In this document: in pieces, positions 1-8,455 of the stretch
Layout: each line of letters starts with the position of its first letter
How positions within the stretch are numbered: position 1 is the stretch's first letter
The notes under the pieces: model-generated
The model's input: only the letters and a program-made list of their open reading frames with translations
Database searches by the model: none
What the model was told of the DNA's origin: nothing
From: Metasolibacillus fluoroglycofenilyticus
GTDB taxonomy: Bacteria; Bacillota; Bacilli; Bacillales_A; Planococcaceae
DNA length: 64,000 nucleotides
Direction: 5' to 3'
NCBI RefSeq assembly: GCF_003049645.1
Contig: NZ_PYWK01000001.1
Location: forward strand, 1 to 64,000
Position numbers and translations under genes: made by a program

Positions 1-115
1 TTTCCCATTACGCAAGTAAGTAAGATCCCTCAAAGACGATGAGGTAGATAGGTTCGAGGTGGAAGTGTGGCGACACATGGAGCTGACGAATACTAATCGA
101 TCGAGGACTTAACCA
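1..115 (+). rRNA. 23S ribosomal RNA, 3' end (partial)
   Basis: The first ~115 bases match the conserved end of bacterial 23S rRNA, including the closing GATCGAGGACTTAACCA-type helix strand near 98-113. The 5' part lies outside the window. It is followed by a ~250-base spacer and a 5S gene in the same direction, the usual rrn order. The exact 3' end is estimated from the family. Confidence 0.95.
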
Positions 116-365
116 CAATTAAAACTTGTTTCAATGTTCGTTTATCCAGTTTTGAAAGAACAAACACTTTCTAAAAACAAGGATTTCAAGACACAAGCTA
201 ATCGAGGAAACAAAGGAGCGATTGAAGGAATGTACTAAAGTACATGACTGAATGAGCGAGTGCAGTTGACGAAGAGTAGCGCAGTAGATTGGAAGCCGAG
301 TAAGGAACGTCTACTAAAAGCACCACATCCTGTGGTAACGTAGACGCCAGCACACCCATGTGCAA
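116..365 (+). other. 23S-5S spacer with imperfect hairpins
   Basis: This 250-base spacer is unusually long and carries short inverted repeats, for example GGAATGTACT/AGTACAT near 227-245 and ACGTCTAC/GTAGACG near 307-350. A diverged copy of the same layout recurs at about 590-720 in the rRNA relic downstream. It has no coding potential and is probably processed out of the rRNA precursor. Confidence 0.6.
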
Positions 366-482
366 GTGAAGTAATGATGGCAAAGAGGTCACACCCGTTC
401 CCATACCGAACACGGAAGTTAAGCTCTTTAGCGCCGATGGTAGTTGGGGGCTTCCCCCTGTGAGAGTAGGACATTGCTTCGC
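366..482 (+). rRNA. 5S ribosomal RNA
   Basis: A full-length 5S of about 117 nt. It holds the conserved core AGGTCACACCCGTTCCCATA, then CCGAACACGGAAGTTAAGC, GCGCCGATGGTAGTTGGGGG and GTGAGAGTAGGAC. The ends GTGAAGTAATG and CATTGCTTCGC pair to form helix I, which sets the limits. It is followed at once by a strong terminator. Confidence 0.95.
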
Positions 483-486
483 AATC

Positions 487-520
487 AAAACCACTGAGAA
501 ATCAGTGGTTTTTTTGTATG
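487..520 (+). terminator. rRNA operon terminator
   Basis: Inverted repeat AACCACTGA / TCAGTGGTT with a 4-5-base loop and a run of seven T, directly after the 5S gene. A near-identical copy follows the 5S fragment at 790-822. Confidence 0.9.
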
Positions 521-740
521 GAAAAAGAGGCCGCCAACTACCAAAGACCGAAGGTCGGCTCGGCGCGTAATCGGAGGCAAACAATTGCAAACACTTTTAA
601 TCGAATACAAGCTGAAGCAGTGCAGAAGAGCAAGGAGTCCGAGGCGCCAAGGAGCACGGAGCGGAATGTGCATCGCACATGAGTACCGCAAGCGACGCGG
701 ACAACGAAGGAATCCGCGGCTCAGCTGTGCTGCGTTGAAG
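521..740 (+). other. Relic of a second 23S-5S spacer
   Basis: No coding signal. Parts resemble the true spacer at 116-365: a shared CAAACACTTT...ACAAGCT stretch, then AAGGAGC, GGAATGT-loop-ACATGA, AAGCGA and ACGAAG-type blocks in the same order. With the 5S fragment and terminator that follow, it looks like the trimmed end of a second rRNA operon. Confidence 0.55.
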
Positions 741-785
741 CGTCGATGGTAGTTGGGGGTGCTCCTGTGAGAGTAGGACATTGCT
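741..785 (+). pseudogene. 5S rRNA 3' fragment
   Basis: About 45 nt matching the 3' third of the complete 5S: GATGGTAGTTGGGGG, then CTGTGAGAGTAGGACATTG and CTTCGC. The loop between them is shortened compared with the full gene. The first ~70 nt of 5S are missing, so it cannot make a functional 5S. It is followed by a copy of the same terminator. Confidence 0.85.
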
Positions 786-789
786 TCGC

Positions 790-822
790 AATCAAAACCA
801 CTGAGGAATCAGTGGTTTTTTT
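790..822 (+). terminator. Duplicated rRNA terminator
   Basis: AACCACTGA/TCAGTGGTT hairpin with a T run, near-identical to 487-520, after the 5S fragment. Confidence 0.8.
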
Positions 823-860
823 GTATGGAAAAAAGGAAGTTACCAAGAAGAAAAAGAGCG

Positions 861-945
861 AACATGGAATAAATCTCAGAAAACATGGAATAAAAGTTGA
901 AAAACGTGGAATAAACTCATAAAAACATGGAATAACTAACTATCG
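861..945. repeat. Tandem array 1, four units of ~21 bp
   Basis: The motif AACATGGAATAAA (one copy AACGTGGAATAAA) starts at 861, 882, 904 and 925, a spacing of 21-22 bp. The bases between motifs vary. It lies between the rRNA terminator and the lysine permease leader, with no supported gene. Confidence 0.85.
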
Positions 946-1114
946 GGGTTTATAAATAATCTTAAAATATCTGCTTTCATTTTCTATTAAAGAAATCACT
1001 TCTAAATTCGGTGTTTTTCTCATTTTGTGAGCAAACTTTTTGAAAAAGCGATACTGATTCCGTAGCTAATTATCAAACAATTGCTAAATAGTCGCCTGTT
1101 TTTTAATAATCTAT

Positions 1115-1240
1115 TGATAGAACTGCCAAAGTAGCTGATAGAATTCAAAAACGTACTGATAGAAACATCAAAATTACTGATAGAATATAAAAGTACACCC
1201 ATAGAAAAGCAAAATCTACTGATAGAACGTTAAAATATCA
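1115..1240. repeat. Tandem array 2, six units of exactly 21 bp
   Basis: TGATAGAA starts at 1115, 1136, 1157, 1178 and 1220, with a CCATAGAA variant at 1199, so the period is exactly 21 bp. Consensus TGATAGAA-N4-AAAA-N-TAC. On the minus strand it reads as heptads containing Ser-Ile, but no ribosome site or start supports translation. The 946-1114 stretch between the arrays shows nothing else recognisable. Confidence 0.9.
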
Positions 1241-1374
1241 GTTGCGTTGATTATGTAAATATTGGATACTAATCGGCCTGTTTTATAGGAGTAAACATTT
1301 TTTAATAGATACACATTGGTTGGCTCTATTTTGCGGGGGTGAACGCTTCCCTTTTGGAAGCTTTTGGACAATGG

Positions 1375-1403
1375 TTGCAATTGAATAATTATTATGTTAA
1401 AAT
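1375..1403 (+). promoter_or_regulatory. Putative promoter of the lysine permease leader
   Basis: TTGCAA (1375-1380), 17 bases, then TAAAAT (1398-1403), about 30 bases ahead of the riboswitch. Confidence 0.55.
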
Positions 1404-1429
1404 AATATGCGTTGTAAATTTAATAATGA

Positions 1430-1673
1430 ACCTCAAAGTTGATTGAGGTAGAGGTCGCGATATTTAAGAGTACACTAATGGAAATGGCAAGCATTGATGA
1501 AGTTAGTGGAAAGGAAATATTGCCGAAGTTTGAAGGTACTTGTAACCTTCATGCTGGGGCTGCGTTCGAAAGGAGCAGAACTGTCACGTTTGTTTTAGAT
1601 GACGTGTTGAGCTATCAAAGAAAAAACTAAGAACGAATATAGCCATCACAAAATCTTGTGATGGTATTTTTTT
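1430..1673 (+). ncRNA. Lysine riboswitch (L box) with terminator
   Basis: The leader carries the L-box conserved blocks in order: GAGGTAGAGGTCGCGA (1444 onward), AAGAGTA, a GGAAA block, TTGCCGAAGTTTGAAGGT with its partner ACCTTCATGCTGGGGCTGCG, and an AGAACTGTCACG block. The closing P1 helix uses TTGAGGTAG with the TTGAGCTATCAA stretch near 1608-1619. A terminator follows: CCATCACAA / TTGTGATGG at 1643-1664 plus seven T. It lies just upstream of a lysine-type permease, so it probably terminates transcription when lysine is high (known L-box behaviour). A 63-codon reading frame inside it has no independent support. Confidence 0.9.
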
Positions 1674-1701
1674 GTCTTAAAATTAGGAAGGAAGCTATAA
1701 A

Positions 1702-3165
1702 GTGAGTGATATTAAAATTAATCAGCTTGGTAATAAAGCGCCAAAGCTGCAAAAAGCACTAAAAAGTCGTCATATTACAATGATTTCTTTAGGAGGAACT
1801 ATTGGCACAGGGCTGTTTTTAGCGAGTGGAGGTGCAATTGCGCAGGCGGGCCCTGGAGGTGCATTATTAGCTTATGCTTTGATTGGTGTGATGGTATTTT
1901 TTTTAATGACAAGTTTAGGAGAAATGGCAGCCTATATGCCGTCATCAGGGTCATTTAGTACATATGCTAGTAAATTTGTCGATCCGGCGTTGGGCTTTGC
2001 ATTAGGGTGGAACTACTGGTATAACTGGGCGATTACGATTGCGGCAGAAATTGCAGCAGTATCTTTGATTATGAAGTATTGGTTTCCAAATAGTTCGTCA
2101 GGGCTTTGGACGGTGCTGTTTATTGTTATCGTACTAGCATTTAATCTTTTATCTGTGAAAAGCTATGGGGAAAGTGAATATTGGTTTGCGATGATTAAAG
2201 TAGCAACTGTAATTGTTTTTATTATTGTTAGCTTTTTAATGATTTTTGGTATTTTAGGTGGGGAGGCGCCAGTAGGCTTTACGAATTTCTTTATTAGTGA
2301 TGGACCATTCCATGGTGGGTTTTTAGCGATGTTTGGTATTTTCCTTGCGGCAGGATTCTCTTTTCAAGGAACAGAGCTATTAGGTGTTACAGCTGGTGAG
2401 ACAGATAATCCTGGGAAAAATATTCCGAAGGCTGTAAAATCAGTGTTTTGGCGTATTTTATTGTTTTATATTTTAGCTATAGCAGCTATTGGGCTGCTCA
2501 TCCCTTTTACAGATGAGCGCTTGTTATCCGAGGATATTGCGGTATCGCCATTTACTTTAGTGTTTGACCGCTTAGGGATTGCTGTAGCAGCTTCTTTTAT
2601 GAATGCCATCATCTTAACTGCGATGTTGTCAGCAGGAAATTCAGGGTTGTATGCAGCTTCTCGTATGCTTTGGCAGCTAGCGGTAGAAGGAAAAGCACCG
2701 AAATTTTTCACGAAGTTAAGTCGTCGAGGTATTCCTGTGTATGCGTTAATGGCGACATTAGCAGTGGGAAGTTTAGCCTTTTTAGCATCTTTCTTTGGCG
2801 ATGGGGTTGTATATATATGGTTACTGAATGCTTCAGGAATGTCGGGCTTTATCGCATGGCTTGGGATTGCTTATAGCCATTATCGATTCCGTCGTGCATT
2901 TGTTGTGCAGGGCAAGGATTTATCCTTATTGCCCTATAAAGCGAGATGGTATCCATTAGGTCCGCTATTTGCATTAACGATTTGTTTAATCGTTGTGCTT
3001 GGTCAAAATTATACAGCATTTACCGGTGGGGCAATTGATTGGTATGGGGTACTTGTTTCATATATTGGTATTCCGTTATTCTTACTGCTATGGATTGGTT
3101 ATAAAATCAAATATAAAACGAGACTTCTTCCGTTAGAAGAATGTGATTTGAAAGTCGAGAAGTAA
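1702..3165 (+). CDS. lysP: Lysine-specific amino acid permease (APC family)
   Basis: 487 aa, about 12 membrane helices. Residues ~22-40 carry the APC signature SRHITMISLGGTIGTGLF. The length matches LysP/YvsH-type permeases, which import lysine with protons. The GTG start at 1702 follows AGGAAGGA by 9 bases. Lysine as substrate rests mainly on the L-box riboswitch directly upstream, which strongly suggests expression in low lysine. The sequence alone would allow another basic amino acid. It is monocistronic and ends at a hairpin shared with the converging Sel1 gene. Confidence 0.88.
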   Translation: MSDIKINQLGNKAPKLQKALKSRHITMISLGGTIGTGLFLASGGAIAQAGPGGALLAYALIGVMVFFLMTSLGEMAAYMPSSGSFSTYASKFVDPALGFALGWNYWYNWAITIAAEIAAVSLIMKYWFPNSSSGLWTVLFIVIVLAFNLLSVKSYGESEYWFAMIKVATVIVFIIVSFLMIFGILGGEAPVGFTNFFISDGPFHGGFLAMFGIFLAAGFSFQGTELLGVTAGETDNPGKNIPKAVKSVFWRILLFYILAIAAIGLLIPFTDERLLSEDIAVSPFTLVFDRLGIAVAASFMNAIILTAMLSAGNSGLYAASRMLWQLAVEGKAPKFFTKLSRRGIPVYALMATLAVGSLAFLASFFGDGVVYIWLLNASGMSGFIAWLGIAYSHYRFRRAFVVQGKDLSLLPYKARWYPLGPLFALTICLIVVLGQNYTAFTGGAIDWYGVLVSYIGIPLFLLLWIGYKIKYKTRLLPLEECDLKVEK

Positions 3166-3175
3166 GTCAACATAA

Positions 3176-3213
3176 TAAGGCTATCGGAAATGGTGTATTC
3201 CCGATAGCCTTAT
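3176..3213. terminator. Bidirectional terminator between lysP and Sel1 gene
   Basis: AATAAGGCTATCGG and CCGATAGCCTTATT arms separated by a 10-base loop, flanked by A/T runs, between two converging genes. Confidence 0.85.
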
Positions 3214-3221
3214 TGAAATAG

Positions 3222-5096
3222 TTATTGGATTGATTTTTTAAGCCAGTAGGTGGCTTCAGTATAATTCTGTGCGACGCCAAGTCCTTTTTTATAAAGCATG
3301 CCTAGTTGAAATTGTGCCTTTACATGCCCATTAGTGGCAGCTCGTCTGTACCATTTCGCTGCCTCTGCATAATCATGTGATACTCCCTCGCCGTTTGCAT
3401 ACATTTGTGCAAGCTGAAATTGTGCTTTTGAATAACCTTTAGAAGCTGAAAGTAAAATCCATTTCGCAGCTTCAGTGTAATCGATGTCGACACCTAGCCC
3501 TTTATCGAAAATATTGCCAAGCTTATACTGTGCTAGCATATGCCCACGTTCAGCAGCGAGACGATAGCAGTGGCGGGCTTCATCATAACTTTTCTCGACA
3601 CCAAGACCTTGCTCATACAGTAAGCCTAGCTCGTATTCAGCTTGTAGATGATGTTGTTCGGCAGCGGATTGAAGCCATTTAATAGCCTCCTGGTAATTTT
3701 GATTCTGCATATAGTAAATTGCTACTTCAAATTGGGCATCTGCATTGCCATGAACTGCTGCGCGCTTTAACCATTTCATAAAAAGCGGGTTGTCATTATC
3801 CATTTTTTTATAAAGCATTGCTAAATCATAGCAAGCGCTAATATGCTCATTCGCAGCAGCTTTCGAGAGCCAATCAATGGCTTTCTTTGTGGATGTCTTG
3901 GTGTTTTGGAGCTTATACATAAGACCGAGCGTGTATTGCGCATTTGTATGATTAGCGTTGGCAGCGAGTAAGAGCCATTTGAGAGCCTCATCAATATTTT
4001 TTTCGACTCCATCTCCTGCACGGTATAGCAATGCAAGTTGAAACTGTGCGTTCGTGTGGTTTTGCAGAGCAGCATTTAAAAACCATTTCGCAGCTTCTTT
4101 AAAGTTAGTAGTAATACCACGCCCTTTGCTGTACATATAGCCTAAATTGTATTGGGCACTAGCATCACCTGCTTGAGCAGCTTTGGAAAAGAGCTTAATT
4201 GCTTGCTTAAAATTTTGCTCTACACCTGTTCCGTTGTGGTACAAGAAGCCCAAGTTATTGAGTGCACTTGTGTTGCCTTGATCTGCTGCAAGCTGATACC
4301 ATTTGGCAGCCTCTGTGTAGTTTTGTGCCACGCCCTTTCCATGATTGTAAAGTGAACCTAAATTGTATTGAGCGTCTGCATTGCCATCTTGAGCGGCAAG
4401 TTTGTAAAGCTCGGCAGCGCGTTGGTAGTTTTGTGGAGCACCAAGACCCAATTCATATAGTACGCCCAATGCGTATTGCGCATCCGCATTATTTTGCGTA
4501 GCAGCTAGGGAGTACCACTTTACAGCCTCCTCGTAATTTTGAGCTACGCCTTTTCCATGATTATAAAGAACGCCTAAATTATATTGAGCACTAGCATCTC
4601 CCGCAGTAGCCGCTACTAAAAACCATTGAGTCATTGCTTCAAAGCTTTCAGTATCTAGCTCATTAACTTGCTTAAGAATGAGAGCTGAAGAGGATAATTC
4701 CTCACCTTCCTGAAGTTCGCTTAAATACCATTCACATATATCCATTAGATAGTCGAGGACAATTTGTGCTGCTTTTGTATCGTTCTGCGAATTTATCTGT
4801 GTGGTCGTCATTTGCTGGACAAGATTCATTAATAAATAAATGCGACTTGGCTGAACTTTTGCTATGAATGTTTTATCTTTTAATAAAGTGCGTAGCGCAA
4901 CATGTGCAACTGATTGCAGCATTTTTTTCTCATACATATCTTTTATAATAATACCTAACGATTCACGAGAATGCTGTAAAGAGCGTGCTGGATAATCATT
5001 AATATGTGCGGCAGCTTGCTGCAATGCTAATATGAGAGGCTGATGAGTGCTTGGAATCGCACTAAAAATAGATGAAAGCTCTTCAATTTTGTACAC
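3222..5096 (-). CDS. Sel1-repeat (TPR-like) protein
   Basis: About 624 aa. An N-terminal ~165 residues of helical sequence is followed by 13 consecutive ~36-residue Sel1 repeats, each with the A-Q-Y-x-L-G-x-L-Y and EAAKWYxLAA blocks. Such solenoids are protein-protein scaffolds. No signal peptide, membrane segment or enzymatic domain is visible, so it is probably a cytoplasmic adaptor of unknown partner. The GTG at 5096 is preferred because AGGAAGGGG lies 8 bases upstream. The in-frame GTG at 5105 would be too close to that site. It is transcribed alone. Confidence 0.85.
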   Translation of the reverse strand: MYKIEELSSIFSAIPSTHQPLILALQQAAAHINDYPARSLQHSRESLGIIIKDMYEKKMLQSVAHVALRTLLKDKTFIAKVQPSRIYLLMNLVQQMTTTQINSQNDTKAAQIVLDYLMDICEWYLSELQEGEELSSSALILKQVNELDTESFEAMTQWFLVAATAGDASAQYNLGVLYNHGKGVAQNYEEAVKWYSLAATQNNADAQYALGVLYELGLGAPQNYQRAAELYKLAAQDGNADAQYNLGSLYNHGKGVAQNYTEAAKWYQLAADQGNTSALNNLGFLYHNGTGVEQNFKQAIKLFSKAAQAGDASAQYNLGYMYSKGRGITTNFKEAAKWFLNAALQNHTNAQFQLALLYRAGDGVEKNIDEALKWLLLAANANHTNAQYTLGLMYKLQNTKTSTKKAIDWLSKAAANEHISACYDLAMLYKKMDNDNPLFMKWLKRAAVHGNADAQFEVAIYYMQNQNYQEAIKWLQSAAEQHHLQAEYELGLLYEQGLGVEKSYDEARHCYRLAAERGHMLAQYKLGNIFDKGLGVDIDYTEAAKWILLSASKGYSKAQFQLAQMYANGEGVSHDYAEAAKWYRRAATNGHVKAQFQLGMLYKKGLGVAQNYTEATYWLKKSIQ

Positions 5097-5253
5097 GCTA
5101 ATCACCCCTTCCTATTTTTTTATCGGGTGAAAAAGACAATAGTGTTGAAACTTTTTTTAAGAATATCCGTACATATAGGCAAGTACTACATTTGGGCTAC
5201 AATCTTGCAGGGGCTTTGTAGTACTTTCTTTTATTATGTAAGGAGGAATGGAT

Positions 5254-5631
5254 ATGGAAAAAGTGATTGCAAATAAGGACAAGCATTTCTCTAATGATAA
5301 GTTTTTAACGAAGGTAAAGGCATCAGGGTTAAAATTAGGAATGTCAACATTGCATGCAGCAAGTACATTGTTTTTTGCCGTTAAAAGCCCCGATATGTCA
5401 AAGGCTAATAAATTAATTATTTTAGGTGCATTGGGTTATTTTATTTTACCTTTTGATATCATTGCAGATATTTTGCCACTCGTAGGTTTAACGGATGATG
5501 TTTTAATAATTACGGCTGCGTTAGCGAAGGTTTATTCAGCAATTACAGTTGAGACGAAGTTGGAGGCACACCAGTTTTTGAAAAAGACATTTGGCGAACG
5601 CTATGATTATGAGTTACCAAGCGAAGAATAA
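5254..5631 (+). CDS. YkvA/DUF1232 family membrane protein
   Basis: 125 aa. The C-terminal half has the DUF1232 hallmark, a hydrophobic segment ending in ILPFDIIADILPLVGLTDD (~residues 68-90). Members are small membrane-associated proteins of unknown function. ATG at 5254 is chosen since AGGAGG sits 7 bases upstream. The ATG at 5248 is only one base from it. It is monocistronic and ends at a hairpin shared with the opposing DMT gene. Confidence 0.85.
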   Translation: MEKVIANKDKHFSNDKFLTKVKASGLKLGMSTLHAASTLFFAVKSPDMSKANKLIILGALGYFILPFDIIADILPLVGLTDDVLIITAALAKVYSAITVETKLEAHQFLKKTFGERYDYELPSEE

Positions 5632-5687
5632 AAAAAGCTGCTAGAAGGGTCAGTGTTTCATCCCACCTTCTGGGCAGCTTTTTTTTC
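5632..5687. terminator. Bidirectional terminator
   Basis: AAAAAAGCTGC-AGAAGG and CCTTCT-GGCAGCTTTTTT arms between converging genes, with A and T runs on both sides. Confidence 0.85.
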
Positions 5688-6569
5688 ATCTTTCTTCATC
5701 GATAAATATGAAGGTAAAATCATTCCGATTAACACGAGAGCGATGCCGACAAATTGGAGTATGGATAGTGCTTCCTTTAGCACAATCATAGATGCCAAAA
5801 TGGCTACAGGTAGCTCCATCGCGCTTAAAATAGAGGCAAGGCTACCGCCTACTTTTGGCACAGCAATGGAGAATAATAAAATTGGTAGAATGATGCCGAA
5901 TAATCCAAGAGCCAAACCAAATTTCCAAAGACCTGCACCGAATAATTGACCATTCCATACAATTTCAGGTGTTAGTGCAACGCTAATAACAATTAGTGCT
6001 ACGAGCGATACGAGGAAGGTACGAGAAATCATTGTAACACCTTCAACCTGTCTAGAGTTTATTTGAATAAATAAAGCGAAGCTTAATGCAGCTAATAAGC
6101 CTAGTGCCCATCCTTGCCAAGCGATAGCGGATAAGTCTACATCGACAATACCTGCCGCAAAAATGGTTCCACCGATTAGAAAAATAAGCGAAATTCCTTC
6201 TGCTCGGCTTGGGAAACGCTTATGCAAGGCGCAATCAATAAAGAGACCAATCCATGTAAATTGGAATAGCAGCACGACAGCTAGCGAAGCTGGTAAATAA
6301 TTTAAGGAATGTCCATATACAATACCCGTAGTAGCTGTTAATGAGCCAGCAAGTAATAAAATCATTGCACCTGATTTATTAACTTTTGGCAAAGTGCGCT
6401 GGGTCACGACAAACAGTAGAAGGGCAAGGAAAAAACCAACGACATATTGGCTCGTGATAGCCTCCGCTGTTGTAAAGCCATACTGCATTGCAACCTTTAC
6501 AATTGTCGATAAAATACCATAGCTACTTGATGCGATAACAACCAATAAAGGGAAAATGAGTTTTTTCAT
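5658..6569 (-). CDS. EamA/DMT-family transporter
   Basis: 303 aa with ten predicted membrane segments arranged as two EamA halves (~5-140 and ~150-290), typical of drug/metabolite exporters (YdcZ/RhaT superfamily). The substrate cannot be told from sequence. The ATG overlaps the stop of the upstream GNAT gene by 4 bases and lacks a strong ribosome site, so translation is probably coupled. The 3' end runs into the shared terminator. Confidence 0.85.
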   Translation of the reverse strand: MKKLIFPLLVVIASSSYGILSTIVKVAMQYGFTTAEAITSQYVVGFFLALLLFVVTQRTLPKVNKSGAMILLLAGSLTATTGIVYGHSLNYLPASLAVVLLFQFTWIGLFIDCALHKRFPSRAEGISLIFLIGGTIFAAGIVDVDLSAIAWQGWALGLLAALSFALFIQINSRQVEGVTMISRTFLVSLVALIVISVALTPEIVWNGQLFGAGLWKFGLALGLFGIILPILLFSIAVPKVGGSLASILSAMELPVAILASMIVLKEALSILQFVGIALVLIGMILPSYLSMKKDEKKAAQKVG

Positions 6570-7132
6570 GATGAAAGTGATTTTACCATGTGGTGAAATG
6601 GCTCATCGATAATTGTCCAGCGTTCTGTAATTACGAAGCCAAGTCGTTCATATAGAGCACGTGCTTGCTCTTTTTCTAGCTCTACATTTAAAGAAAGCTT
6701 TTTATAGCCTTTTTCGAACGCCTGCTCTTCCGCGAAATGCAGGAGCTTTGTGCCAATTCCTAAGCCGCGTGAATTTGGTGTTACGCATACTGTATCAATA
6801 TAGAACTCATCATCATGTGCTTCAGCATCAATGATTGCAGGGGCATTTTTCGTTTTCAGCCAGGCGGATAGGTTCGCATCAAGTGTTTGTGCAGTGAGAC
6901 CATCATAGAGTACCGCAATGCCAAGAAGTGAGTCAGCTTGTTTGGCGATATATGTGTATAAATAGCTATGGCGATTGTCTGATCGTTTAATTAGTGCTGC
7001 TAATGCTGCTAATACAGCCTGCTCCTCTGCTTCTCCTGTTAAGCGATGTGCGATATCACCAATTGCATCGTAAATAAGTGGTGCGATTTGTTCCGCATCT
7101 GTAGGTTGCGCTTGTTGAATATAAATGTCCAT
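6566..7132 (-). CDS. GNAT-family N-acetyltransferase
   Basis: 188 aa. GNAT motif A is visible as VTPNSRGLGIGTKLLHFAEE (~residues 115-135), the R-G-x-G-I/A-G acetyl-CoA loop, with a motif B-like ALYERLGFV near residue 160. The acceptor is unknown. It is first gene of a two-gene operon with the DMT transporter. The pairing may mean modification and export of a common compound, which is inference. Confidence 0.85.
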   Translation of the reverse strand: MDIYIQQAQPTDAEQIAPLIYDAIGDIAHRLTGEAEEQAVLAALAALIKRSDNRHSYLYTYIAKQADSLLGIAVLYDGLTAQTLDANLSAWLKTKNAPAIIDAEAHDDEFYIDTVCVTPNSRGLGIGTKLLHFAEEQAFEKGYKKLSLNVELEKEQARALYERLGFVITERWTIIDEPFHHMVKSLSS

Positions 7133-7354
7133 TATCTATCGCTTCTTTCTTTGAAATGCGTCTGAAAATCGTAGAAGACACGATTTTTAGACGATTCAGT
7201 TGTGTTCTGTTAAAGTAATAACCTTTTATAAAAATTTCTTTGTTGTTAACGTACCCTAGCCTTTTGATAGCTCAAGTCGACAGGACGTCTTATAGTAGTA
7301 TAGCAAAATTATTAAGGAAAGGCTGTAATTTCGATTGATTTCGTACTAACAGCC
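7133..7354. other. Intergenic, no gene seen
   Basis: AT-rich upstream region between divergent GNAT and PfkB genes. A CAGCCTG-type inverted repeat (AGGCTGT ~7320, ACAGCCT ~7352) is present, but no promoter stands out. Family A repeat sequence follows. Confidence 0.4.
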
Positions 7355-7456
7355 TGTCAAAGTCTCTGCGGAGATAAGTCTTACTTTATAAAAAGGACTT
7401 TCTCTGAACTCGAAAAAATCTGGATGCAATTACGCTGAGGTGTAATTGATTGAAGC
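7355..7456 (+). repeat. Family A intergenic element, copy A1 (3' part)
   Basis: Holds the family A 3' end: ACTCGAAAAAATCTGGATG followed by the hairpin arms CAATTACGC / GTGTAATTG at 7427-7448. The 5' half is only weakly similar to other copies. Confidence 0.65.
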
Positions 7457-7510
7457 CTTAATTTCGTGGTAATCTAAAGAAAGCATAATTTCGGAGGTTA
7501 GAAGGTCAAA

Positions 7511-8455
7511 ATGAGCCAGTCAAATAAAGATGTTATTCTTATTTATGGAGATGCGTTTGTTGATTACATCGCAGACGATATAACAAATACAACATTTACA
7601 AAATATTTAGGTGGTGCAACGATTAATGTCGCAGCGGGTATAAGCCGTATTGGTGCACCATCAGCTTTAATTACGATTACAGGTGATGATGAAACATCTG
7701 TATTTGTTCGTAATGAAATTACCAATGAGGGGGTTAATCTTGATTACGCTGTTTATGCACCAGAGAAGCGTGTAAGTGGTGTCTATGTACATTTAACAGA
7801 GGGCGGCGAGCGAATTTTTAAAGAGTATATTGATGAGACACCAGATTTACAGGTGATGGAGGAGCAGCTTCAGCTAGAGGCATTTAAGCGCGCATCGATT
7901 TTTAATGTATGCTCGGGTACGATGTTTCATCCAACAGCATTGGCAACGACGATAGCGGCGGTTGAGCTAGCGAAGGAGCACGGGGCAATTATTGCAATTG
8001 ATGCTAATATTAGACCACTACGTTGGCAAAGCGAGGCGATTTGTCGCGAAATAGTTACTAATTTTTTTGAGGATGCAGATATTTTAAAGCTAACAGATGA
8101 GGAGCTATTTTTCTTAACGCAAACGGATACGATTGAGGAAGGAATTGCAGCACTTGATGCATTGCTTGTACCAATTATTTTGATTACCGTTGGAGCAGAA
8201 GGTTCTTATGCAATATTAAATGGCGAGACGATTCATGTGCCTGCTGAAAAAATTATAGCCGTTGACACAACAGGTGCTGGTGATGCGTTTATGGCAGGTG
8301 TATTGCGCTATGTGCATTATAACGGTTTACCTACAACAGTAGAGGAAATCACAGCATGTGTTGCTTTTGGCAATAAATTAGGTGCATTAGCGGCAACAAA
8401 GCCAGGTGCTTTAACAGCATTGCCACAATATGAGGAGATTAAAGATTTACTGTAA
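7511..8455 (+). CDS. PfkB-family carbohydrate kinase (fructokinase-like)
   Basis: 314 aa ribokinase fold. The N-terminal GGATINVAAGISRIG block binds sugar. The C-terminal signature DTTGAGDAFMAGVL (~residues 253-266) holds the catalytic Asp and anion hole. The closest style is bacterial fructokinase/ribokinase, but the sugar cannot be fixed from sequence. ATG at 7511, GGAGG 12 bases upstream. No sugar transporter is adjacent. The next gene is separated by a family A repeat. Confidence 0.85.
   Translation: MSQSNKDVILIYGDAFVDYIADDITNTTFTKYLGGATINVAAGISRIGAPSALITITGDDETSVFVRNEITNEGVNLDYAVYAPEKRVSGVYVHLTEGGERIFKEYIDETPDLQVMEEQLQLEAFKRASIFNVCSGTMFHPTALATTIAAVELAKEHGAIIAIDANIRPLRWQSEAICREIVTNFFEDADILKLTDEELFFLTQTDTIEEGIAALDALLVPIILITVGAEGSYAILNGETIHVPAEKIIAVDTTGAGDAFMAGVLRYVHYNGLPTTVEEITACVAFGNKLGALAATKPGALTALPQYEEIKDLL

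Noticed and set aside
198..791. Open frames across the rRNA region on the minus strand
   Set aside because: They overlap 5S, its fragment and spacers, and have no coding features.
1020..1202. Minus-strand frame with heptad Ser-Ile repeats
   Set aside because: It follows from the 21-bp array; no ribosome site or plausible start. Kept only as a repeat.
861..1240. CRISPR array
   Set aside because: Units total 21 bp with no separate repeat/spacer lengths of CRISPR size and no cas genes nearby.
1439..1630. 63-codon open frame before the lysine permease
   Set aside because: It lies fully inside the lysine riboswitch, whose conserved blocks explain the sequence; no ribosome site.
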